A DNA stretch of 6,920 nt from Acidobacteriota bacterium. GTDB taxonomy: Bacteria; Acidobacteriota; Terriglobia; Terriglobales; Acidobacteriaceae. The notes beneath the pieces were generated by a model that saw only the letters and a list, made by a program, of their open reading frames with translations, made no database searches and had not been told where the DNA came from. The DNA lies in the NCBI GenBank assembly GCA_021799945.1, contig JAJYZK010000173.1:1-6920 (forward strand). Reading direction: 5' to 3'. Below are positions 1 through 6,478 of this stretch, one piece after another (the first letter of the stretch is position 1; each line of letters opens with the position of its first letter). Made by a program: the position numbers and the translations under genes.

Positions 1-2
1 GC

Positions 3-611
3 GCCGCCTGCCAGAACGTCTGTCCGGTCTACCGGCAGACGGGCGGCCACGCCTACAACTCCGTTTACGCGGGGCCCATCGGCGCGATCCTCACTCCGCA
101 ACTGCACCAGTTGCGGAAGGGCTCGTCGCTGCCTTACGCCTCGTCGCTCTGCGGCGCCTGCTACGAGGTGTGCCCGGTGAAGATCGACATACCCGAGGTA
201 TTGATTCACCTGCGCGGCAAGATCGTCGAGAGGCGGAAGGCAGACCTTGCCGCCCGGCTCGACCCTTGGAATCTGGGCATGGAGGCGGCTTCGGCCGCCT
301 TGGCGAGTGGGGCCCGGTTGGAGATCGCTCAGGCCTTGGGCCGGGTGGCGCAGCGGCCCTTTGTGGCCAAAAACGGGTTTATTGAACGCCTGCCGTTTCT
401 TCTGGACGGATGGACGAAACACCGGGATCTCGCCCCGATTCCCCGGGAGTCGTTCCGTCAATGGTGGAAAAGGCGCGGGTCGCGCCCGGGAGCGGGCTCA
501 GCAGCGGATCCGGGAGCGAGCCAAAGAGCGCGCGGAGGATTCGGCGCAAGCGCCGGCGGAGGAACCGCGGGAACTGGGCCAACGACGCCGGAGGGCAAGC
601 ATGTTCCGTGA
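3..611 (+). CDS. lutB: Lactate utilization iron-sulfur protein LutB, C-terminal part (5' end outside window)
   Basis: LutB is the ferredoxin-like, LUD-domain subunit of the cytoplasmic LutABC complex that oxidises L-lactate to pyruvate. About 202 C-terminal residues are present; family members are usually about 470, so the LUD domain and the first cysteines lie left of the window. Seen directly: the end of the first 4Fe-4S motif (C-x3-C-P, codons at 9 and 21) followed by YRQTGGHAYNSVYAGPIGA, then a second cluster CGACYEVCPVKIDIPEVL with cysteines at 150, 159 and 171. The conserved part ends near the FRQWWKRR motif (about 456-476). The last 44 or so codons give a Gly/Ala/Ser/Thr-rich tail with no family resemblance, while the neighbouring frame is open here and looks more protein-like, so the tail may reflect a frameshift. 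The stop lies 11 bases inside lutC, suggesting translational coupling. The family call is firm; the exact C-terminus is not. Confidence 0.93.
   Translation, partial: AACQNVCPVYRQTGGHAYNSVYAGPIGAILTPQLHQLRKGSSLPYASSLCGACYEVCPVKIDIPEVLIHLRGKIVERRKADLAARLDPWNLGMEAASAALASGARLEIAQALGRVAQRPFVAKNGFIERLPFLLDGWTKHRDLAPIPRESFRQWWKRRGSRPGAGSAADPGASQRARGGFGASAGGGTAGTGPTTPEGKHVP
590..595 (+). promoter_or_regulatory. Ribosome binding site of lutC (inside lutB)
   Basis: GGAGGG lies 5 bases before the ATG at 601, within the last codons of lutB. It fixes the lutC start at 601, although the same reading frame is open upstream to before 247. Confidence 0.75.
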
Positions 612-1266
612 ATCGGATGCCCGCGCGCTCATTCTGGCCCGGGTCGCCGGCGAAAAGCCGGAACGGACCCCCGCCCGCGCCGCCATGGAATATGCGCTCC
701 TGCCCCGGGAGTACCGGAGGGCGGGAGTTCTGAGCCTGGAAGAGCGCCAGCGGCTTTTCGAAGACCGCTTGCGGGATTATGACGCCGGCGTGCATCGGGC
801 AACCCTGCCATCGGTCAGCGCGACGATCGGGCAGTTGCTTGCCGCGCGGGGAGCCAGGCGCGTTGCGGTTCCCGGCGACTTTCCCGCGGCGCTGCTGCCT
901 CCGGGTTTCGACTTTCTCCCAGGGGATGGCCTCTCCGCCCAGGATCTGGACGGGCTGGACGGCGCGGTCTCCGGCTGCGCGGCAGCCATCGCCATTTCGG
1001 GAAGCCTGGTGCTTCAGAGCGCCGCCTGGCAGGGGCCGCGTATGCTCTCCCTGGTTCCCGATTACCTGCTTTGTCTGGTCCGCGCCGAGCAGATTGTGGA
1101 GACTGTGCCGGAGGCCTTCGGCCTCCTTGCCGCCACCTCGTCGCTGCCCACCACCTTCATCTCCGGGCCCTCGGCCACCGCGGACATCGAGATGACCCGC
1201 ATCCGGGGGGTCCATGGTCCCCGCGTTCTCGATGTGGTTTTGGTCAGCGGGGAGGACCGCATCTGA
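601..1266 (+). CDS. lutC: Lactate utilization protein LutC (LUD domain)
   Basis: LutC is the third subunit of the LutABC (YkgEFG/LldEFG) L-lactate oxidising complex. The 221-residue product has the usual length of the family (YkgG of E. coli is of similar size). It is a single LUD-domain protein: a helical N-terminus, the strand-turn IAISGSLVLQSA around residues 131-142, VPDYLLCLVRAEQIV, and the C-terminal signature SGPSATADIEMTRIRGVHGP at residues 188-207. This signature is the most diagnostic part and is typical of the family. The start at 601 is chosen for the GGAGGG just upstream and because homology begins near it. It overlaps lutB by 11 bases, so the two are probably coupled. In this context the substrate L-lactate would come from rhamnose-derived lactaldehyde (inference). 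The precise catalytic contribution of LutC in the complex is not evident from the sequence. Confidence 0.93.
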   Translation: MFRESDARALILARVAGEKPERTPARAAMEYALLPREYRRAGVLSLEERQRLFEDRLRDYDAGVHRATLPSVSATIGQLLAARGARRVAVPGDFPAALLPPGFDFLPGDGLSAQDLDGLDGAVSGCAAAIAISGSLVLQSAAWQGPRMLSLVPDYLLCLVRAEQIVETVPEAFGLLAATSSLPTTFISGPSATADIEMTRIRGVHGPRVLDVVLVSGEDRI

Positions 1267-1386
1267 TATCCTTCTTGCGTATTTTGCCAATAGGGAGACA
1301 GTTTCGCAATCGGTCGGTCAGGCGTCGGAACCGCACGGCGGCGATCCCCGCCGATTCCTCGCATGGGCCGGCCCGGGAGGATAGAG
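1267..1386 (+). promoter_or_regulatory. lutC-rhaI intergenic region, possible internal promoter or operator
   Basis: This 120-base stretch is the only sizeable gap in the plus-strand gene run. Its first 45 bases are AT-richer than the surroundings. Visible elements are a widely spaced inverted pair TTGCG (1275-1279) and CGCAA (1305-1309), and a GC hairpin with arms CGGCGG (1336-1341) and CCGCCG (1348-1353) around a 6-base loop. No convincing -35/-10 pair was found, and no T-run follows the hairpin, so it is not a standard terminator. A promoter or regulator site for the rha genes is plausible by position only. Confidence 0.3.
1375..1380 (+). promoter_or_regulatory. Ribosome binding site of rhaI
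   Basis: GGGAGG sits 6 bases before the ATG at 1387. It decides the start in favour of 1387 over an in-frame ATG at 1363, which has no such motif at the right distance. Confidence 0.7.
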
Positions 1387-2580
1387 ATGATCCAGCCTGA
1401 CAAGTTCGACCGGGTATCCAAGGCGCTCGACAATTTTCAGATCGAGATTCCGTCCTGGGGCTTCGCCAATACCGGCACCCGGTTTGGAAAGTTCATACAG
1501 CCCGCGGCGGCCACCTCGATTGAGGAAAAGTTTGCGGACGCAGCGCAGGTTCACGCGCTCACCGGCATCAGCCCGTCGCTCTCCCTGCACGTGCTGTGGG
1601 ATTTTCCCGACGGCGTGGCAGGCGTGGGCAAAATCCGCGAGCTGGAGACGAGGCACGGGATTCGAGCCGGCGCCATCAACCCCAATATCTTCCAGAGCCA
1701 GGAATACAAATTCGGCTCCATTTGCAATCCCAGCGCCGATATCCGGGGACGGGCGCTCGAGCACATGCTGCAAAGCGTGGAGATCGGCAAGCAGCTCGGC
1801 GGCCAGGACATCTCCGTCTGGGTGGCCGACGGCTCGAACTATCCGGGCACGCAGAGCATCCGCCGGCGCATCGGCTGGATGGAGGAGATCTTCGCCGAGG
1901 TGCATGCCGCCCTGAGCCCGGCGCAGCGCCTGCTGATCGAGTACAAACCCTTCGAGCCCGCCTTTTACCACACCGACATTGCAGACTGGGGCATGGCGCT
2001 GGAGTTGGCCCGCAACGCCGGCCCGCAGGCCAGAGTTCTGGTCGACACCGGGCACCACTACCAGAGCCAGAACATCGAACAGATCGTAGCCTGGCTGCTG
2101 CACCTGGGAATGCTGGGCGGTTTTCACTTCAACGACCGCCGATATGCGGACGACGACCTGACACTGGGCTCCATCGACCCCTATCAGCTCTTCCGCATCT
2201 TCGCTGAGATTCTGGCCGATTCCGAGCCTTTGGAGAAGATCGCCGCGATTGAGTTCATGATCGACCAGAGCCACAACCTCAAGGGAAAAATGGAGGCGAT
2301 GGTGCAGAGCGTGGCCGCCGCGCAGGAGATTTACGCGAAGGCGGCGCTGCTCGATTATGAGCGCCTGCGCGAGTTGCAGCAGGAGTGCCGGCTGGTGGAG
2401 GCGGAGGAGTGCTTCCGTTCCGCCTTCTGGGAGGATGCGCGGCCGCTGGTGCGGGAGTGGAGGAAGGCGCGGGGCCTGCCGGAGGATCCGCTGCGAGCTC
2501 TTCAGGAGAGCGGATACGTCGAACGGGCCGGGGAACAGAGGGCCGCCCGGAACGCAAACGCCTCGGCCACTTACGCCTGA
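1387..2580 (+). CDS. rhaI: L-rhamnose isomerase, Pseudomonas stutzeri type
   Basis: This metal-dependent TIM-barrel enzyme interconverts L-rhamnose and L-rhamnulose, the first step of the phosphorylative rhamnose pathway in the cytoplasm. The 397-residue product matches the RhaI subtype rather than enteric RhaA. Four acid/histidine metal ligands are seen at E185 (IEYKPFEP), D220 (VDTGHHY), H247 (GGFHFND) and D293 (EFMIDQSH). Their spacings of 35, 27 and 46 residues equal those of Glu219, Asp254, His281 and Asp327, as I recall them for the P. stutzeri enzyme. The second-metal ligands also fall in place at H223, D255 and D257. Other family marks are SLSLHVLWDFPDG and WVADGSNYPG. The protein is somewhat shorter than the P. 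stutzeri enzyme (about 430), mainly at the N-terminus. The start at 1387 has a good ribosome binding site. The next gene begins 34 bases downstream. P. stutzeri-type isomerases also act on other rare sugars, but the neighbours make rhamnose the likely substrate. Confidence 0.95.
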   Translation: MIQPDKFDRVSKALDNFQIEIPSWGFANTGTRFGKFIQPAAATSIEEKFADAAQVHALTGISPSLSLHVLWDFPDGVAGVGKIRELETRHGIRAGAINPNIFQSQEYKFGSICNPSADIRGRALEHMLQSVEIGKQLGGQDISVWVADGSNYPGTQSIRRRIGWMEEIFAEVHAALSPAQRLLIEYKPFEPAFYHTDIADWGMALELARNAGPQARVLVDTGHHYQSQNIEQIVAWLLHLGMLGGFHFNDRRYADDDLTLGSIDPYQLFRIFAEILADSEPLEKIAAIEFMIDQSHNLKGKMEAMVQSVAAAQEIYAKAALLDYERLRELQQECRLVEAEECFRSAFWEDARPLVREWRKARGLPEDPLRALQESGYVERAGEQRAARNANASATYA

Positions 2581-2582
2581 TG

Positions 2583-2598
2583 GATCCGGCGCCGGATC
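2583..2598. repeat. Perfect 16-bp palindrome between rhaI and rhaD
   Basis: GATCCGGCGCCGGATC is fully self-complementary, begins 2 bases after the rhaI stop codon and ends 5 bases before the purine-rich ribosome binding site of rhaD. It could form a protein-binding site or a short mRNA structure near the rhaD start. No function can be assigned from sequence alone, and a chance palindrome is possible in GC-rich DNA. Confidence 0.6.
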
Positions 2599-2603
2599 GG
2601 GAG

Positions 2604-2609
2604 AAAGGA
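2604..2609 (+). promoter_or_regulatory. Ribosome binding site of rhaD
   Basis: AAAGGA within a purine run lies 5 bases before the ATG at 2615. It selects 2615 as start, although the frame is open further upstream through the end of rhaI. Confidence 0.7.
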
Positions 2610-2614
2610 AACGA

Positions 2615-4828
2615 ATGACCGCCACTGCGGCAAGCGAACTGCGCTATCTCGAAGACCGCTGGGACGAACAGCGGGCCAAGGCTCTGGACGATGCTGGGCT
2701 GCTGCAATACCGCTCCAACCTGCTGGGAGCGGACCTGCGGATCACCAACTTCGGGGGCGGCAACACCAGCTCCAAGATCGAGCAGAATGACCCGCTGGAC
2801 GGGGCGCCAAGGCGTGTGCTCTGGGTAAAGGGCAGCGGGGGCGATCTGGGCAGTATCGAGCGGGGCGGATTCGCCACGCTCTACCTCGACCGGCTGCACG
2901 CTCTGGCCGGCCGATATCGCGGAGTGGCGCATGAGGACGAGATGGTGGATCTCTATCCTTTGTGCGCCTTCGGGAGGAACGGCGTCGCCGCCTCCATCGA
3001 TACGCCGCTGCACGGCTTTCTGCCTTTTGCCCATGTCGATCATCTGCACCCGGACTGGGCGATCGCCCTGGCCGCCGCGGCCAACGGGCGGGAAAAGCTG
3101 GACGAATTCAACCGCCGCTTTCACCGCAACCTGATCTGGCTGCCATGGCAGCGCCCCGGCTTCGAACTGGGGATGATGATGCGCCGCGCGGTGGAGCAGA
3201 ACCCGGGCAGCGACGGCGTGATCCTCGGCGGGCACGGATTGTTTACCTGGGGAGAGACGCAGCGGGAGTGCTATCGCAGCACAATCTCGGTGATCGATCA
3301 GCTCGGGCAGTTTGTGCAGGAGCATGTGGACGGGCTGGGCGATCGCGTCTTTGGCGGCGCTCTGGGCCGGATGTGCGCCGACCACCGGGAGATCGCCATC
3401 GACATCTTCCCCTATCTCCGCGGCCGCGTTTCCGCCGAAAAGCGGATGATCGGGAGCTTCACCGATCTGCCGGAGGTGAGAAGGTTTGTCAACTCAGCGG
3501 ATGCCGCCCGGCTGGCCTTTCTGGGCACGAGCTGCCCGGACCATTTTGTGCGCACCAAGATCCGGCCGCTCTATGTGCCATGGGATGGGACGAGCGGCCT
3601 GGAGGGATTGAAGCGGGAAATCGATCAGTCGCTGAGCAAATACCGGGGGGAGTACGCCGAGTATTATGCGCAGTTCGCGCAGAGCGATTCTCCCGGGATG
3701 CGCGATCCCAACCCGACGGTGGTGCTGGTGCCCGGCCTCGGCATGTTCAGCTTCGGCAAGAGCAAGATGGAGTCGCGGATCACAGGGGAGTTTTACGTCA
3801 ATGCGGTGCACGTGATGGAAGGGGCCACCGCGCTGGGTTCGGGGGCGCGGCCGGCGGTGCTTCCACAGGCCGGTCCGGCGGCTTCGAGCGAACTGTTTCA
3901 GGTGCATAACAACTACGTTTCACTCCCGCCGTCGGAGGCCTTCCGGATTGAATACTGGGCGCTCGAAGAGGCTAAGCTTCGCCGCCAGCCGCCGGAGAAG
4001 GAACTGAGCCGTCAAATTGCGGTGGTGGTCGGCGGCGGCAGCGGAATCGGCAGGGAAGTGGTGAAGCTGGCGGCCTCCCGGGGCGCCCATGTGGCAGCCG
4101 CGGATCGCGACGCCGCCGGCGCCGCGGTCTCCGCGGAGCAGGCGCTTGCCTCGGCCGGCAAGGATGGGCGGCTTGCCGTGAGCGTGGATATTCGCGATCG
4201 GGCCGCGGTGCGGGCGATGCTGCGCCAAATTGTGGAGAACTTCGGCGGGATCGACATTCTTATCAACACCGCCGCAGTCTTTGCCACCTCTGCGGACGGA
4301 AGCGTCAGCGACGAACAGTGGGCCTGGACGCTCGACATCAACGTGACCGCGAATCATCGCCTGGTCGATGAGGCGGCGAAGATCTTCGCCGCGCAGGGCC
4401 TGGAGGGATGCGTCGTGCTTACCAGTTCGGCCAATGCCGTGGTCGCCAAGCGCGGCAGCGAGGCCTATGACGTCAGCAAGGCGGCGTTGAGTCATCTGGT
4501 GCGCGAGTTGGCCGTGGCGCAGTCCCCGCAGGTGCGCGTCAATGGCGTGAGTCCGGCGACGGTGGTCAAAGGCTCCACCATGTTTCCCCGCGACCGCGTG
4601 CGCGCCTCTCTGGCCAAATACAAGATTCCCTTTGAGGAAAGTACGTCGGACGAGGATCTGCGCAACCTGCTGGCGCGCTTTTATGCGCAGCGCACGCTCA
4701 CCCACAAGCCCATCGAACCGGAGGACTGCGCGAACGCCATTCTGTTCCTGGCGGGACCGCAATCCCGGTGCACTTCGGGCCACCTGTTTCCGGTGGACGG
4801 TGGACTGCCAGAGGCTTTCTTGCGATGA
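2615..4828 (+). CDS. rhaD: Bifunctional rhamnulose-1-phosphate aldolase / short-chain dehydrogenase (probable lactaldehyde dehydrogenase)
   Basis: This 737-residue fusion (also named rhaEW; B. subtilis YuxG family) performs two steps. The N-terminal class II aldolase domain (about 1-440) cleaves L-rhamnulose-1-phosphate to DHAP and L-lactaldehyde. The C-terminal SDR domain (about 469-737) is thought to oxidise L-lactaldehyde to L-lactate with NAD. Seen in the aldolase: YRSNLLGADLRITNFGGGNT near residues 32-51, LWVKGSGGDLG, SIDTPLHGFLPFAHVDHLHP with metal-ligand candidates H140, H143 and H145, and GGHGLFTWG with H207. Seen in the SDR: the nucleotide-binding GGGSGIG at 473-479, INTAA, catalytic S605, Y618 and K622 (YDVSK), and the C-terminal SGHLFPVDGG. 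All expected SDR residues are present, so both halves look functional. The length is close to that of other fusions. Its stop overlaps rhaB by ATGA, so translation is probably coupled. Lactaldehyde oxidation rather than reduction is known for some relatives and is supported here by the adjacent lut genes; the sequence alone does not prove direction. Confidence 0.95.
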   Translation: MTATAASELRYLEDRWDEQRAKALDDAGLLQYRSNLLGADLRITNFGGGNTSSKIEQNDPLDGAPRRVLWVKGSGGDLGSIERGGFATLYLDRLHALAGRYRGVAHEDEMVDLYPLCAFGRNGVAASIDTPLHGFLPFAHVDHLHPDWAIALAAAANGREKLDEFNRRFHRNLIWLPWQRPGFELGMMMRRAVEQNPGSDGVILGGHGLFTWGETQRECYRSTISVIDQLGQFVQEHVDGLGDRVFGGALGRMCADHREIAIDIFPYLRGRVSAEKRMIGSFTDLPEVRRFVNSADAARLAFLGTSCPDHFVRTKIRPLYVPWDGTSGLEGLKREIDQSLSKYRGEYAEYYAQFAQSDSPGMRDPNPTVVLVPGLGMFSFGKSKMESRITGEFYVNAVHVMEGATALGSGARPAVLPQAGPAASSELFQVHNNYVSLPPSEAFRIEYWALEEAKLRRQPPEKELSRQIAVVVGGGSGIGREVVKLAASRGAHVAAADRDAAGAAVSAEQALASAGKDGRLAVSVDIRDRAAVRAMLRQIVENFGGIDILINTAAVFATSADGSVSDEQWAWTLDINVTANHRLVDEAAKIFAAQGLEGCVVLTSSANAVVAKRGSEAYDVSKAALSHLVRELAVAQSPQVRVNGVSPATVVKGSTMFPRDRVRASLAKYKIPFEESTSDEDLRNLLARFYAQRTLTHKPIEPEDCANAILFLAGPQSRCTSGHLFPVDGGLPEAFLR

Positions 4829-6348
4829 AGGGCGCGGGCTCGCCGGAGCCTGCACAGGCCAGGCGCAGACCGGCGATCGTAGCCGTAGATCTGGGAGCGG
4901 AGAGCTGCCGGATTTCGCTGCTGCGCTGGAGGCGCAGGGCGGTCGATTCCGGAGGCGAGGCCGGGGAGCCGGAAACGCCGGTGATCACCATGGCGCATCG
5001 CTTCCCCAATGGCCCGGTGACCACGGCGGAGGGTATTCGATGGGATCTGCAACGGATCTGCGCGGGCGTCGACGAGGGATTGCGCCGCTGCGCCGCGATG
5101 GCCGAAGAAGGAATCGCTTCCATCGGCGTTGACGGCTGGGCGGTGGATTATGTCCGGCTGGGCGAGGACGGCCTGGCCTGCGGCGATCCATTCTGCTATC
5201 GCGACCCCCGCACGATTGCGGCGGAGCGGGAAGTTCACGGCAAGATCCCGCCGCGGCGGCTGTACTCGCTCACCGGGGCGCAGATCCTCAATTTCAATAC
5301 GGTGTATCAGCTTTACGCGGACCGGCTTGCGGGCATACCCGCCCAGGCGCCATGGGTCAATCTGCCCGAATACATCCTGTATCGCCTGGGCGGACGCCGG
5401 GTGGCCGAGCTGACCAACGCCACTCACTCCGGACTGGTAAGCGTGGCGGAAAGGATCTGGTGCGCGGAGGTCTTCGATCGCGCCGGCCTGGACCCAGGAG
5501 CGGCTCCGGAACTGGTTCCTCCGGGCACGGATATCGGTCCGCTGCGAGGACCGCTCGCCGCGTTGCCGGCTTTGGGGGGCGCCCGGCTGATTGCACCTGC
5601 CTGCCACGATACGGCCTCCGCCATCGCCGGCATTCCCCGCCCCGATACGGCTTGGGCCTACATCAGCTCCGGAACCTGGTCCCTGGTGGGAACGTTGTTG
5701 GAGGAGCCCTGCGTCACCGAGGAGGCTTACGCGAAGAATTTCACCAACCTGGGCGCCGCGGCCGGGCGCACCTGCTTCCACCGAAACGTGAACGGCCTGT
5801 GGCTGCTGCGCCAGAGCATGGAAACCTGGGCCGGCCGGGGACGTCAATGGAGCATCGGGGAGTTGATTGAGCGGGCCGCAGAGATTCCGCCTCCGGACCG
5901 GGTCTTCGACGTGAACGAGCCGGAGCTTTCCCTGCCCGGGGATATGCCGGCGCGGATCAATTTGCAGCGGAAGCGGCAGGGCCTGCCGCCGCTGGAGGAG
6001 AGCCCGGAGAATGCGCCGGCCTTCGCCAGCCTCATCTTTCACAGCCTGGCCGTCCGCTATGCGGAGGTGCTGCGCGACATTCAGAGCGCAACCGGAAAGC
6101 CGCTGGAGGAGGTCTATGTGGTCGGCGGCGGGGTCCGAAATCGGCTGCTGACCGGACTGGCCCGCGCCGCCGCGGCTCGAGATGTGCATCCGGGCGCCAC
6201 GGAGAGCTCGACCATCGGCAATCTGGCCGTGCAGCTTTCGGTCCTGGAGGGCCCCCCGGGCGGACACAGCCCGGAGGCCTGGCAGGTGAGCCACTGGGCG
6301 GCCAGACTTTCCGCCGGGGCCGAGAGGAATTATGGCGTAACGGATTAA
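4825..6348 (+). CDS. rhaB: Rhamnulokinase (FGGY carbohydrate kinase)
   Basis: RhaB phosphorylates L-rhamnulose to L-rhamnulose-1-phosphate with ATP. The 507-residue product is slightly longer than E. coli RhaB (489). FGGY landmarks in order: the N-terminal phosphate-binding AVDLGAESCRISLLRW (D22), GVDGWAVDYVRLGEDG (D103), the probable catalytic aspartate D262 in CHDTASAIAG, SSGTWSLVGTLLEEP from residue 281, KNFTNLGAAAGRTCFHRNVN, and the adenine-site GGGVRN at 434-439 followed by ATESSTIGNLAVQL. HDTASA, SSGTWS and the Asn-rich segment favour rhamnulokinase over xylulokinase or glycerol kinase. The start at 4825 overlaps the upstream stop as ATGA. Only a weak GAGG lies 10 bases before it, consistent with coupled translation. 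An in-frame ATG at 4768 would only add residues lying inside the preceding gene. The first 17 residues before the conserved strand are Ala/Pro/Arg-rich and probably unstructured. It is the last recognisable gene of the run. Confidence 0.94.
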   Translation: MKGAGSPEPAQARRRPAIVAVDLGAESCRISLLRWRRRAVDSGGEAGEPETPVITMAHRFPNGPVTTAEGIRWDLQRICAGVDEGLRRCAAMAEEGIASIGVDGWAVDYVRLGEDGLACGDPFCYRDPRTIAAEREVHGKIPPRRLYSLTGAQILNFNTVYQLYADRLAGIPAQAPWVNLPEYILYRLGGRRVAELTNATHSGLVSVAERIWCAEVFDRAGLDPGAAPELVPPGTDIGPLRGPLAALPALGGARLIAPACHDTASAIAGIPRPDTAWAYISSGTWSLVGTLLEEPCVTEEAYAKNFTNLGAAAGRTCFHRNVNGLWLLRQSMETWAGRGRQWSIGELIERAAEIPPPDRVFDVNEPELSLPGDMPARINLQRKRQGLPPLEESPENAPAFASLIFHSLAVRYAEVLRDIQSATGKPLEEVYVVGGGVRNRLLTGLARAAAARDVHPGATESSTIGNLAVQLSVLEGPPGGHSPEAWQVSHWAARLSAGAERNYGVTD

Positions 6349-6391
6349 TATTGGCGCAACTTGACGGCGTTCATGCCCTTGCGGCGATATT
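6347..6391 (+). repeat. Imperfect hairpin just after rhaB
   Basis: AATATTGGCGC (6347-6357) can pair with GCGGCGATATT (6381-6391) over 11 positions, with one G-U pair and one mismatch, around a 23-base loop. It starts within the rhaB stop codon. No T-run follows, so an intrinsic terminator is not supported. It may be a 3'-end stabilising structure or a chance pairing. Confidence 0.3.
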
Positions 6392-6478
6392 GACTCCGAA
6401 GCGCGGCCGAGGAGAACGGCGAGGGAAAGGCCTCCATTGCCGGGTGAGCATGCAATCGACAGGAACTGACGCCGGGAT
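6349..6478. other. Region without a recognisable gene between rhaB and the ABC fragment
   Basis: These 130 bases, and probably about 50 more that form the meaningless tail of the minus-strand frame, show no protein family resemblance on either strand. They contain the imperfect hairpin at the rhaB end and a plus-strand ATG at 6450 whose open frame runs on as the antisense of the ABC gene. I see no clear terminator, tRNA or attachment site. The join between the rha cluster and the ABC fragment lies at or just beyond the right end of this stretch. Confidence 0.5.

Noticed and set aside
247..600. N-terminal extension of lutC to an upstream ATG
   Set aside because: It lies within conserved lutB coding sequence; a good ribosome binding site and the family length support the start at 601. 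The Arg/Glu-rich part near the end is reported separately as a frame question.
2357..2614. N-terminal extension of the rhaD frame into rhaI
   Set aside because: It overlaps conserved rhaI coding sequence, gives low-complexity residues, and the ATG at 2615 has a proper ribosome binding site.
1318..2625. Long minus-strand open frame (435 codons) opposite rhaI
   Set aside because: It is antisense to a clear L-rhamnose isomerase with a full set of metal ligands, and shows no recognisable domain.
4122..4136. CCGCGG-TCT-CCGCGG inverted repeat within the SDR domain
   Set aside because: It is short, lies in Ala/Val/Ser codons of a conserved protein, and is expected in GC-rich coding DNA.
4768..4824. 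Earlier in-frame ATG for rhaB
   Set aside because: It has no ribosome binding site and lies within the conserved C-terminus of the SDR domain; the ATGA overlap at 4825 is typical of coupled genes.
4681..6294. Long minus-strand open frame (537 codons) opposite rhaB
   Set aside because: It is the shadow of the rhaB reading frame in GC-rich DNA; the translation shows no family motif, whereas the plus strand has all FGGY motifs.
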